A DNA stretch of 64,000 nt, from NCBI GenBank assembly GCA_964036045.1, contig OZ038400.1, positions 9,444,013-9,508,012 on the forward strand. Direction: 5' to 3'. The notes under the pieces were generated by a model. It made no database searches and was not told where the DNA came from. It worked only from the letters and a program-made list of their open reading frames with translations. Shown in pieces: positions 20,961 to 30,660 of this stretch (position 1 is its first letter; every line of letters begins with the position of its first letter). Source of the DNA: Eutreptiella sp. 'Long Island Sound 2002'. Taxonomy: Eukaryota > Euglenozoa > Euglenophyceae > Eutreptiales > Eutreptiaceae. A program made the translations under genes and the position numbers.

Positions 20961-23832
20961 TGGTAGCAGAGGCTACCTGAATGTTGTTCCTTTGGTGTCC
21001 CAACCACAGCTAGCCCCTCAGTACGGCCCCGTAGACCCCGCCACCTCCGGAGACGTAACGATCACGCTCCCGTGGTGCTGTGCGAACGAGGCCTTGAGAG
21101 GAATGCCTTGCGTAAGCCAAAATTGCCCAAGAAGGACACAAATCAGCAGCTGTGGAGGCCCAGATTACAATCAAGATCCCAGTCGAAATTGGCCATCAAG
21201 CAGCTGGAATCTCCCAGCTTACGCTAATGGCAACGCTCCGGTGGAGCTTACGGACCTGGCAGGTGCTAATACTCCCTACCAATGTCCACATTTCGAGACC
21301 ATCGATGCCGACATTGACGACATTGAGATGGGTGGTCCAGGTGAGGTACCAACCTATAATCGACCAGCCTCATGGGCACAATGGGACAACCATTTGTCTT
21401 CGGAAGTGACCCGTAACCTTGAGGCGCTTGAGGCCCTGTGTCTATTAGCCACGTCTAAGCTGATAGGACAAGAAAGAATCGCCTCTGATTTTTTATTTGA
21501 ATATTTTTTCCTTCTTCAAGAAGAAATCAATACCAGGATGTGGTGGTGTTCTCAAGAAGATGAATCTTTTGCCATTTTCTTGCAGATCTGGGAGGCAAGT
21601 CCCTTCCCGAAGGAGAAGACCAAGGCACCGGTTGCCGGGCCCTCCGCCCCCCATCCCTCTGTTTCCATCCGCGACGATCTAGCCGCTGCGGTTGAGGAAG
21701 GAATCTTAGAGGCAGCTAGGCAGGCAAGCCTGGAAATTAGGACTGAAGGAGCTCCTCAAGTGGACTCCTGGCTACGAACCACTGAGATTAGCGGTCCGAC
21801 AGCCTGCTCAGGCCCTTCAGGACACGGTATGTACTGCCCTGCCGACTGCTCTTGCAGATCTCAGCGAGATTCTGAGCTCCAATTGCTCAAGGATCAAATG
21901 CAACTCATCATTCAGACTCTGGGAATTAAAGATCTTTTCAAGACCCACATGAGGTCTGAGGGCGCATCATCGGTGGATCAGACAACAGAACCGTCGGAGG
22001 AGGCGACAGAAATTTTTTCGATTGCTCCTTCGGTGGACTCTAAGACCACCGATGCACGGATCAGCAGGACTAAGTTAAAGGAAAGGGTTACAATCTCTCG
22101 ATCTCAGAGTAGATCGGCGAAGGCTAGGACTGAGGTTCAGAATGCCAAAAGAACTGCCTCCCGTACTACCCTTCCTGCTGTTGATTCCAATGCAATTGCC
22201 CAGATGTTGCTCGCCCAGACCCTCGCCGGAGCTGGTGTGGCTAATGATGCCGCCAAGGTGTCTACCATTACGGCCGGTGTTGGGCTGGATTCACTCCTAA
22301 ACCCCACTGCATTGCGACTTCGTCAGGTTGCCAAGCAACCGAAGTATAATGGGAACCCCAGACGTTGGCCTCAGTTCCAACGGGAATTTAAACTGTGGGT
22401 TAAGACTCAAAAACTCCAGGATGATCAGTTCCTGATGGCGCTCTTGGACTGCCTTGAGGGAGCGCCGGCCAACACTTGGCTCAGAACCTGGAGTGATCGT
22501 GAAGATTCAAGTTCCCCCCTTACCTTTGATGAGGTGTGGGAACAGTTGGAGGTACGTGGATCCCGGCTGCCTGAGGACCATTACCACCAGATGTTGAAGA
22601 ATTTTCCTTCGTTCTCTCGATTAATCTTGCACGAGGTGCAGGATAAGAGACAGCGCTTCTGGAATCTCGTAGAAGAATCTGAACATTCAGGCGAAAAATT
22701 TTCCAGTGCCGAGCTGAAAAATCTGATTTTTGACAAGATCCCCTCAGAAACCGCCGCCACCCTTCGGAATCGACAGTCCGAAGAAAAGGTCAAGACCTGG
22801 TGGGCGGAGATCGATGGCTTTGACGCCTCGGCCAACCGGTTTACCGTCAGGGAGGCACTTCAAAAGTGCTCCCCCACGTCGTTTACCAAGGTGAAATTCA
22901 CTGAAAACACGTGGAAAATCAAGTTCAATGAACACGAGGATCGGGACTTGTTTGTCCAAGTCCTCAACAGGGGAGTAAGCTTCCATGGAAATCGTCTGAA
23001 GGCCAGGAACTGGGTGTTCTCGTTTACTCCGCAGGAACTGTGGGAAGAGGTTGAGAGGCTCGCTGACGCCGCCAATCAAAATTTTCATGAGGGTCTTGGG
23101 GGAAACAGGAATACCCAGCAAAACACCCAAAATGGGGCCCAAAAGGGCAACAAAAAGGTGAATGACACCCGGAATGTTCAGGATCGTTGTGGCATCTGCC
23201 TTCTTCTAGGTTCTACGAACCGAGCTAAGACGCATTCCACTGCTAATCACCGATGGTCTGCTTACGATCACAAGGTGATTGGTGAAAATGTCAGTAATCC
23301 TCAGAATTCAGACAGGAATGACAGGCAGGTGCATGGTGCCAAGGGGGGAAAGGGTAATTCGACTCCCTCCGGTGGGAACAAAAATACTGGAGGCCCTGGT
23401 GGGTCCCAAGGCAAAGGAAATCGGACTCCATCCGGTTCCGGTGGGCAGCCGAATGGCCAGACAGGTCCCAATGTCAACGCCGGAGGCGGAAATCGAAATC
23501 CAGGCCAAACCCCTCAATCCGGTACAAACAAAGGAAATGCTCCAGGATCACAGGGTAAAGGTAAGGGAAATCCTTCGGGAACCCCCTTCTCTGGTAAGGG
23601 CAGAGGGCGTGGCGACGGTGGTGGCCCATCATCCGGCGGCCGTGGCCGTGGACGAGGAAAGGGCAACCATCGTGTGGATCAGGTCTCAGGTGCAGACCAG
23701 GTGGCTGATGCGGATCGAGACTACGTCGAAAATGCTCTGAATCCAGCGGATGATCCGTTCCAAGATGAATGGATCGACGAAACAGGCTGTGTTCACAATG
23801 TTAACGCAGCCGCTGGAGGTCAGAACGCCTAG
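20797..23832 (+). CDS. Elm2F Gag polyprotein, starting inside the LTR
   Basis: 1,011 residues from a true ATG. The first ~55 residues are encoded by the LTR, and the frame then runs straight through the primer-binding site (encoding GSRGYL). Residues ~500-690 form a retrotransposon-gag capsid region (PKYNGNPRRWPQFQREFKLW onward). A Cys/His motif (CGICLLLGS ... THSTANH) follows, then a Gly/Asn/Arg-rich tail with GRGRG repeats suited to RNA binding. It ends in TAG, followed by GGG AGC and an open pol frame. Elm2R keeps the same organisation, so the LTR start is a family trait. Confidence 0.9.
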   Translation: MDLASVVAALASVGVRVSGSTPNNSIQGDSSRACPTGLAGPEPSGTHNDPGQHFHGSRGYLNVVPLVSQPQLAPQYGPVDPATSGDVTITLPWCCANEALRGMPCVSQNCPRRTQISSCGGPDYNQDPSRNWPSSSWNLPAYANGNAPVELTDLAGANTPYQCPHFETIDADIDDIEMGGPGEVPTYNRPASWAQWDNHLSSEVTRNLEALEALCLLATSKLIGQERIASDFLFEYFFLLQEEINTRMWWCSQEDESFAIFLQIWEASPFPKEKTKAPVAGPSAPHPSVSIRDDLAAAVEEGILEAARQASLEIRTEGAPQVDSWLRTTEISGPTACSGPSGHGMYCPADCSCRSQRDSELQLLKDQMQLIIQTLGIKDLFKTHMRSEGASSVDQTTEPSEEATEIFSIAPSVDSKTTDARISRTKLKERVTISRSQSRSAKARTEVQNAKRTASRTTLPAVDSNAIAQMLLAQTLAGAGVANDAAKVSTITAGVGLDSLLNPTALRLRQVAKQPKYNGNPRRWPQFQREFKLWVKTQKLQDDQFLMALLDCLEGAPANTWLRTWSDREDSSSPLTFDEVWEQLEVRGSRLPEDHYHQMLKNFPSFSRLILHEVQDKRQRFWNLVEESEHSGEKFSSAELKNLIFDKIPSETAATLRNRQSEEKVKTWWAEIDGFDASANRFTVREALQKCSPTSFTKVKFTENTWKIKFNEHEDRDLFVQVLNRGVSFHGNRLKARNWVFSFTPQELWEEVERLADAANQNFHEGLGGNRNTQQNTQNGAQKGNKKVNDTRNVQDRCGICLLLGSTNRAKTHSTANHRWSAYDHKVIGENVSNPQNSDRNDRQVHGAKGGKGNSTPSGGNKNTGGPGGSQGKGNRTPSGSGGQPNGQTGPNVNAGGGNRNPGQTPQSGTNKGNAPGSQGKGKGNPSGTPFSGKGRGRGDGGGPSSGGRGRGRGKGNHRVDQVSGADQVADADRDYVENALNPADDPFQDEWIDETGCVHNVNAAAGGQNA
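20961..20977 (+). other. Elm2F primer-binding site
   Basis: TGGTAGCAGAGGCTACC directly follows the LTR. TGGTAGCAGAG is the usual complement of initiator-Met tRNA. The site is also coding sequence of gag. Confidence 0.8.
23830..23832 (+). promoter_or_regulatory. In-frame UAG between gag and pol (candidate readthrough site), Elm2F
   Basis: GCC TAG GGG AGC CAC is followed by 43 open codons in the same frame before the first recognisable protease sequence. Elm2R has the same stop and context. Confidence 0.72.
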
Positions 23833-26800
23833 GGGAGCCACGAAAATCGCCCCTCCCCAGGCGATTTCAGGCATGATCCCCAAATTCCTGATCGACCATT
23901 ACTTGATGTAGGGTCGCTTGTCTCCTCTCCCCTGGATCCGGCAGCGGATCCTTCTGTTGTAGTGGACGAGGTTGGTGTACAGTCCAAGCACAGGGCTCGT
24001 CAGTTTGTCACAAAGCTGTGGGTCTCTGATTGCAAGGGAAATTTCCATCTCGCCACCTGTTTGTGTGATAATGGATCAGAGGTAAATCTCCAATCCAATG
24101 CATTCTTACCCGACGACTGCGTGTTTGAGTCGCCTCATCCTGTTACCCTCGAGGGAGTTTCTGGACATTCTCTCGCAGGTGGGCAACGCGGTTGTTATAT
24201 ATCCACCCATTTGGTCGCTCAAGACCTTTGGGAAGAGCAAAATGTGGAAGAAGTTGTCCTTAAGGATGACTACTTCTACCGTGCTGACATAAAATATGAC
24301 CTTTATTTGGGCCATCCTTGGCTTCGCAAGAACAGGGTAGCGCCCGTAGGTCATCGTCGTTGTTTTTTGCTGGAGTCAGGTCCCTTGGAGCGTCCTGAAT
24401 TTCGTTTTTTGCACGCAGGGTTTAAAAGTGCAGAAGAATTTTTGAAGCAAAAAGTGACACCAAAATTTGGCGAAGATGTCACCATTGCAGAGGTGAATGG
24501 GAGTGCCGATTACTCCCAAGAGTTAGAATGTCTTCGTAGGGACTCCCAGCCACGACGCCCCTCGCGCTGGCACTCTTCATCCTACAGAGTTGTCGACAAA
24601 TGGCGCGATGCAATTTGTGAATACTTCCATGAACATCATTCATTTTGGCCTCAGTATGATGCATTTGCTAACCGTACGAACAAGCGCTTTGATAAGCACT
24701 TCAGCGACGCTTGGACCCACAAATGGGACAAGAAGTTGTGGATTAATCCTCCGTTTCACTTAATCCAGCAGGTCATCCACAAAATCAAGCAAGATAAAAC
24801 CCAGGCAATTTTAGTTGTGCCCTTGTGGGACGACAAGCCTTGGTTTCAGGAATTGCAAGACATTTGTGTAGATTACATCGAACTTCCCAGGAAGATTAAG
24901 CTGTATGCCAGGGACGACACAGGTCCCCTGCCACAGCGGTCCTGGAGTTCGCTTGCATTCCTGGTGGATGGAAAGCTTTCTGACTCTAATTCTGCCGATT
25001 CTAGTACAGATTCCTGTGTTGGGTCTGAATCTGAGGTTGAGCGTGGTACTGATGATGAATCTATTTTTTCTGATTTTTGTTCGTCAGATACCCAAGGTGA
25101 TTCAACGACCAATGGATCCGCCTCGGCTCCCTCTTCACCCATACGGTCGACATCGAAAAGAATCTTCAGTACACGGGCGAGGAAAAATCTCCAATCGCGC
25201 CGCAAATTCAGAGTTTTTTATGAAAAACCCCCTGTGGAAGCTTTCATGGATCCTTTCGAGGAGCTGGATCGCGAAGAAAATCTCTGGGATTTCGACACAC
25301 GACCCACCTATCTTCAAGAGGCAGTTGATACGGACCTGTTTAGGGACATCCGTAAGAAGATCCTTCCTGCCAAAGCCGAAGAAGTCGCCAAAGTTTTTTC
25401 GACAGTAATTCCTGGCGATCAGGTGGACACTGAATTGTGTTCCAAGTCAAGAGAAAAGATTTTTGAGGAACGGAAGGACACAACCCTTTCAGGGAAGTTG
25501 ATCAAAGACCCCCCTGTCCGTGGACAGTTCGGTGAAGCCTTCATCGAGCTTCGTGAGGGGTACAAGGCGAAAAAACAGCGCCCTTACGAAAATCATGGAC
25601 ATAAACATGAGATTCTCAGAAAAATCATCGAGAGAAATCTCAGGGAATTTGGTTGGCTTGAGGGTTGTATGACCAGTGAATGGTGTTGTTCGCCCTTCAC
25701 AGTCCCGAAGCCACCGCCTGCAGACCAGAACACCATTGATGGCTGGCGAATGGTGGTTGATTTTCGTAATCTCAACGCCGAAACCAAGGCGGATTCACAC
25801 CCCCTGCCCCTCATTGAGGAGGAAATCGCCAAGAGGGCAAGAGGTCGTTTGTTCTCTGTGCTGGATCTCCGTCACGGCTTTCACCAAATGCCGTTGAGGC
25901 AGGACAGCAGACCTCTTACCTGTATGTGCACGCCATGTGGCCCAGTCCAATGGACCGTCATGCCCATGGGATTGAAGAACACCCCCTCATTTTTTCAAAG
26001 AATGATGGAGGATGTGCTGTTCACAACCCATCCTGAGCTTCGTGCCTTCGTGAGTGTGTACATAGATGACATAATCATCGCGACGGAGGGGGAGGGACTA
26101 ACCGAAGCCGAGCTGGTGGCCCTACATGAGAAGCAGCTGAACCAAGTTTTGGATATTCTTGACGCCAATCAGCTGATTTGTGGGCCAAAGAAGGGAAAAT
26201 TATTTTTAAAATCAGTCGAATTTTGTTGTTCTCTCCTAGAGAATGGCACTCGACGACCCAGTCCAGGGAAGCTCGTCGCTATTCAGAAGTGGAAGCGCCC
26301 TGAGACGATCACGGAGTTGAGAGGATTCCTGGGTTGTTGCAATTTTTACCACACTTTTGTGCCGAATTATGCCAAATTTGCTGCCCCCCTCACTGAATTA
26401 TTGAAGGTAGGGAGAGATGCAGGCAAGGCAGGTTCAAAGGTTCGTGTCAAGTGGACTGACGAGTGCGAGGAGGCCTTCCATCACTTGAAGGCAGCCCTCT
26501 GCGAAGTCGCCACGTTGCATGTGCCCCAATTTGACCGACCCTTCTACATTAGAACCGACGCTTCTAGGTACGCGATCGGAGCTGTCCTTGAACAGGTTGA
26601 TGAAGCCACCGGCGATCATTACCCTCTTGCATTTTGGTCTCGGAAGCTAGCCCCACGCCAAATGCAATGGTCGCCGCGTGAGCAAGAGACGTACGCCATA
26701 ATTTGCGCTCTAAAAAAGTACCAATCGTGGGTTGGCACCAATCGAGTCGAGGTCCTGACGGATCATCGATCTCTGGAGTATTGGGCCACCGAACACATTG

Positions 26801-29016
26801 ATACCGTCGCGAGCCCAGCTGGTCGACGGGCCAGATGGCACGAATTTCTCTCTCTGTTTGACCTCCATGTGTCGTATTTGCCTGGTAAACATAACACGGT
26901 AGCGGATGCTCTGAGCCAATGGGCTTACCCCGCCTCAGAGGGGCTGCAAAGTACCAACATCCATGGTACGGAGCAGGACCGCCATGTAATCATCGAATGG
27001 GATCAGGAAGAAAAGAAACTCATTCGACGTGCATGCATGCAGTGCGCTGTTAAACAGCACGCATTGCCGTGTCACGACATCACGGCCATCACAGATCCGG
27101 CGCATGCTCACGAGATCTGCACCAAAACACTGAAAGTCGTGGAAAAAGTCACCGATCCCTCCTCAGGGAGTGTGAAACGGTTTGATTATACCCGACAAGT
27201 AAGTCGATTTCGGTTGATCGAGGGCATTAAGCGACGAGATCCGGCCAAAACTCCACCCCTGCCTAAGGATTCCCTGATCATCCGTGACTGGACGTCCGAT
27301 TACCTGCAGGATCCCATGTTTAAAGAGGTCTTTGGAAATCTCAAATCCAAGGATGCTCACAGGGATGGGATTTTTGCAGAGTACTCGTTGGATGGGGGGA
27401 AGCTGTGGATGGAGGGTAAATTGTGTGTGCCAGACGCCCTAGCCCCCCGAGTGTTAAACTGGTGGCACAAATGGGAGTCCCCCCACGCACATGGCCGTCG
27501 ACTGTGGTCGATGATTAAGCATAGGCTGTTTGGATCGAGGCTCTACACTCATTGCATGAAAGTAGCTGCCGGATGTGCCCAATGTGCTGTCTCGACGCCC
27601 CCCAGCGCGAAGAAGCACGGCCATCTGAGGCCTCATCCTATTCCGGAGCGCCTCTTTAACAGAGTCACCAGTGATTTCTTCTATCTCGGTGAGCTCGATG
27701 ACGAAGAGTGCCATTGGACTAACAAAAAAGTCAATGGTGTGCTCCTTATTCAGTGCCGTCATTCCGGCTACATTCAAGTGTTGCCTTGCAACATTGAGTC
27801 GATGACTGGCAAGGCTGCCGCCAAATGGTGCGCGCAGACCTGGATGGGAGGCTGGGACGTCCCATCCGAGGTGGTCACGGATTCAGGCAAAGAGTACACC
27901 TCCGAATGGTGGAGAGAATTGTGTGCTCGCCTTGGAATCCACCACCTCCGATGTGAAATCCACTCGCATCGAGCGCTGCCTGGCGAAAGAGCCGGCCGCT
28001 CAATAATTAATATGCTTCGTAAGGAGCTCGCGAGTGAAAAGGATTTCCATTGGATGGAAGTTCTCTTCGCATTGCTTCGCCGTTACCACAACACGCCTTT
28101 GTATCATGACCTTTCTCCAAATGAAATTGTCTTTGGACGAAAGAAGTGTTGGTGGAACATGCCGTTGAATAATCCTCGCCCCTGTAAGGATGCTTCGCTG
28201 TTTTTGGACGAAGTCCAACGAGCAGATAAATCTGTGTCGAAATTAATCGAGAAGCATCAAACTGACTGGCTTTGGGTTCAAAATCAAGGTCGAAAGAACC
28301 CCCACAATTTTGAAGTCGATGATCGAGTTTGGCTTCGAAAATCCGAAACCACCCTGGACGGAGATGACAAGCTTCTTCCCTTGTGGGAGGGGCCATTCGC
28401 TGTCACAGCGCGTCTTGGTGAGAACAGGTGGAGGATTCGTGTGGATGTCAGCAGGGAAATTGACGTTTCGGGCGATCGCCTCAAGAGAGAGATCCCCTCC
28501 CCCAAGGATCGAGTTAAACCCCTTTTTTGGACTGCAAAACACTTGTCCGATCGGGTAATCGAAGGGGGAAAGTACGAACTCAAGAGGATTGTTGAAGCAA
28601 GACGTGACGCCAAGGGCGAATGGGAATTTCTGTGTGAGTGGAGGGGCTTTGATTCCAGTCACAACAACTGGGAACCAGCCCAATGTTTTGTCCATGGGTA
28701 CACCAAGGGGTTCATTGACTTCCTCAAGAAGCACCCCGAAATTGGAGTACTCCTGACAGATTGTTTGTCGAAACCAGACAGACAAGTGGAGAGCGACGGA
28801 AAACGACCTGTGGTGAATCGAGATCCAGCCTTTTACGGCCCTCAGCCGCCACATTCCAGGGCTGATCCGTCGATCCCCCCTCCTGCGGTCAGGCCAGCCC
28901 AGGAACCAAATGAGGACCAAGCTTCGAGTTCGGCAGCTGATTTGCAGCGCCCAAGCCGTACCAGGGCCCGACCAGACAGGTTGGTGGTCACATGTATTCG
29001 TGCTTGGCCGAATTGA
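23833..29016 (+). CDS. Elm2F Pol: protease, NPPF domain, RT, RNase H, integrase, chromodomain
   Basis: About 1,727 codons with no stop. The protease-like region has CDNGSEVNL (D-N-G at 24067-24075) and later YDLYLGHPWL, where most retropepsins have DTG/DSG and ILG. An NPPF domain follows (LWINPPFHLIQQVIHKI; NPPF at 24745-24756), then an acidic Ser-rich linker. RT has WRMVVDFRNLN, MPMGLKNTPSFFQ and YIDD (26059-26070). RNase H carries IRTDASRYAIG and LTDHRSLEYW. Integrase has a zinc finger ending CMKVAAGCAQC, with D,D,E in TSDFFYLG, VVTDSGKE and LPGERAGRS. A chromodomain (FLCEWRGFDSSHNNWEPAQ) is followed by a Pro/Ser tail. It differs from Elm2R by scattered substitutions, for example Thr for Ala in LKNAPS. 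Confidence 0.92.
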   Translation, partial: GSHENRPSPGDFRHDPQIPDRPLLDVGSLVSSPLDPAADPSVVVDEVGVQSKHRARQFVTKLWVSDCKGNFHLATCLCDNGSEVNLQSNAFLPDDCVFESPHPVTLEGVSGHSLAGGQRGCYISTHLVAQDLWEEQNVEEVVLKDDYFYRADIKYDLYLGHPWLRKNRVAPVGHRRCFLLESGPLERPEFRFLHAGFKSAEEFLKQKVTPKFGEDVTIAEVNGSADYSQELECLRRDSQPRRPSRWHSSSYRVVDKWRDAICEYFHEHHSFWPQYDAFANRTNKRFDKHFSDAWTHKWDKKLWINPPFHLIQQVIHKIKQDKTQAILVVPLWDDKPWFQELQDICVDYIELPRKIKLYARDDTGPLPQRSWSSLAFLVDGKLSDSNSADSSTDSCVGSESEVERGTDDESIFSDFCSSDTQGDSTTNGSASAPSSPIRSTSKRIFSTRARKNLQSRRKFRVFYEKPPVEAFMDPFEELDREENLWDFDTRPTYLQEAVDTDLFRDIRKKILPAKAEEVAKVFSTVIPGDQVDTELCSKSREKIFEERKDTTLSGKLIKDPPVRGQFGEAFIELREGYKAKKQRPYENHGHKHEILRKIIERNLREFGWLEGCMTSEWCCSPFTVPKPPPADQNTIDGWRMVVDFRNLNAETKADSHPLPLIEEEIAKRARGRLFSVLDLRHGFHQMPLRQDSRPLTCMCTPCGPVQWTVMPMGLKNTPSFFQRMMEDVLFTTHPELRAFVSVYIDDIIIATEGEGLTEAELVALHEKQLNQVLDILDANQLICGPKKGKLFLKSVEFCCSLLENGTRRPSPGKLVAIQKWKRPETITELRGFLGCCNFYHTFVPNYAKFAAPLTELLKVGRDAGKAGSKVRVKWTDECEEAFHHLKAALCEVATLHVPQFDRPFYIRTDASRYAIGAVLEQVDEATGDHYPLAFWSRKLAPRQMQWSPREQETYAIICALKKYQSWVGTNRVEVLTDHRSLEYWATEHIDTVASPAGRRARWHEFLSLFDLHVSYLPGKHNTVADALSQWAYPASEGLQSTNIHGTEQDRHVIIEWDQEEKKLIRRACMQCAVKQHALPCHDITAITDPAHAHEICTKTLKVVEKVTDPSSGSVKRFDYTRQVSRFRLIEGIKRRDPAKTPPLPKDSLIIRDWTSDYLQDPMFKEVFGNLKSKDAHRDGIFAEYSLDGGKLWMEGKLCVPDALAPRVLNWWHKWESPHAHGRRLWSMIKHRLFGSRLYTHCMKVAAGCAQCAVSTPPSAKKHGHLRPHPIPERLFNRVTSDFFYLGELDDEECHWTNKKVNGVLLIQCRHSGYIQVLPCNIESMTGKAAAKWCAQTWMGGWDVPSEVVTDSGKEYTSEWWRELCARLGIHHLRCEIHSHRALPGERAGRSIINMLRKELASEKDFHWMEVLFALLRRYHNTPLYHDLSPNEIVFGRKKCWWNMPLNNPRPCKDASLFLDEVQRADKSVSKLIEKHQTDWLWVQNQGRKNPHNFEVDDRVWLRKSETTLDGDDKLLPLWEGPFAVTARLGENRWRIRVDVSREIDVSGDRLKREIPSPKDRVKPLFWTAKHLSDRVIEGGKYELKRIVEARRDAKGEWEFLCEWRGFDSSHNNWEPAQCFVHGYTKGFIDFLKKHPEIGVLLTDCLSKPDRQVESDGKRPVVNRDPAFYGPQPPHSRADPSIPPPAVRPAQEPNEDQASSSAADLQRPSRTRARPDRLVVTCIRAWPN

Positions 29017-30650
29017 GGAAGCCATCCTACCACATTCTGCTCAATCCACTGTTCATTCTTTCTGTTTATGTCATGATGTGGAAAACTGCGAATGTTTGAT
29101 AATTTGACGTCAATCAACTTTTCTTTGGTCTCCGTTAGGCAGACAAGGCGTAGATACGCTGACGGAGTGTGCTGCCGTGTTCAGAAAAAACCAAACTCAG
29201 GCTTAATTCAGGCAGATTCGGGGTAATCTTGTCTCTGTTGGTCTGTGCATCTTTGGAATTTGGCTACTCGTGCAGATGGAAGCAAATGTACATAATCAAA
29301 ACACCGGCCGGTGACATGCACCCCTACAGGCAACCCCTGTAGTACTGGCTGCACCAGATGCGACGCCAGGAACTCAGATCTCACCTTCATTTGCTGTGAT
29401 GCTGACGCCAAAGTCCAGATTCTGATCCAGGATCCTCAAATTTACCTTGAATTTCTCAGGTTTGTTCATCATTCTGCCACTGTTGTACGAAACCCAGACG
29501 TCAATTGTTCAGACAATCTTCATCTAGGAGCTCTAGGGACTTCTAATAGCAACCTCTGAAGTCCGTAAGCTTCGTTGTATTTTTGGCGCACGCCAATGTG
29601 AGCTCAATCCGACCAGAAACTGTCGAGAATGGTGAATCCAAGTGTCTTGTGGGACTTCATCGAAAGATTGGCCTTGTCCAAGTCGATTGACACCACCGCC
29701 ACTGTAAATTCGGTGTCTCTCAGTTATATACTGTCAGTAAAGCGCCTTCAGCGAACCTTCGGCGCGTTACATGCCAAGGATCCAGGGCCAGCATGTCCCA
29801 TCATGATGCATCATCACATGATCCACATTTTGATAGAATCTGTTTGATGCTCGCGAACCAACGTGCCGGAAAGCACAATTGAGCTGAATAAACGACAATA
29901 TATATTAACTTTAGTCTAAACGAAAGTGTTAGTAGTTTCAGTTGTACACATTCCGCTTCATTTCACCTTCATCTTAGGGAATGTGCTGACATTAGGACAA
30001 TTTAGATTGATTTCCTTGTCATCTCCTCTCATTCCTCGAAGATCTGTCGGCGGCTTTGCCTAACTTCGTTGACGCTTATGATCTTCTGTGCATTTAGGGT
30101 CTGTAGACTACATGTGTATTTGTTTAACCTCTCGGTGATTGCTCAATCCCCTTCATCTCTGCCCGAATTCATTCTCATTTTGCTGAATCTTGTGATCATC
30201 CACCAGATGCGCCAAATCTGAGCCACATGCTGTACTTTTCAGAACGAGAAAAGCGGGATAACACGATGTAGAGTTCGGCGAGGACACCGTAGCGTGCCCG
30301 CGACAGCGAAACTGTGCCAGAGCGCTGAGATGTCACTCCAATTCTTGATCCCCCCACTCAATCCACCACTAATCTACCTCATTCTCAACCAATGCATGGT
30401 TTGGTATCGATTCTCGATACGTTTACATGCTTTTTAGCCCGTGACCTAGTGTTTTACTGCACGGAGGACTGTTCGTCACTTCTCATTCTGTCTCATTTCA
30501 GGTTCATCCAGCCTGATTCAGTGCCAATTCAGCCCAATTCAGGTCAGATCAAGCAGATTTCGCCTCATCGAGGCTACATTTCTATGGTTTTCTGGGACTT
30601 ACCCGCACTACCTTCTTCGTTGACGTAGCGACACACCCCAGTGTGTTTTT
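29017..30650 (+). other. Elm2F 3' noncoding region
   Basis: 1.6 kb with no recognisable protein. The same sequence, in reverse, fills 31856-33490 of Elm2R, so it belongs to the element. Confidence 0.75.
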
Positions 30651-30660
30651 GGAGGGGGAG
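30651..30660 (+). other. Elm2F polypurine tract
   Basis: GGAGGGGGAG directly before the 3' LTR start TGTAAG. The reverse complement is at 31846-31855 in Elm2R. Confidence 0.85.

Noticed and set aside
21485-21620. Possible intron in Elm2 gag (AT-rich stretch ending TTGCAG)
   Set aside because: The frame is open across it in both Elm2 copies and the length is conserved, so it is simply coding sequence.
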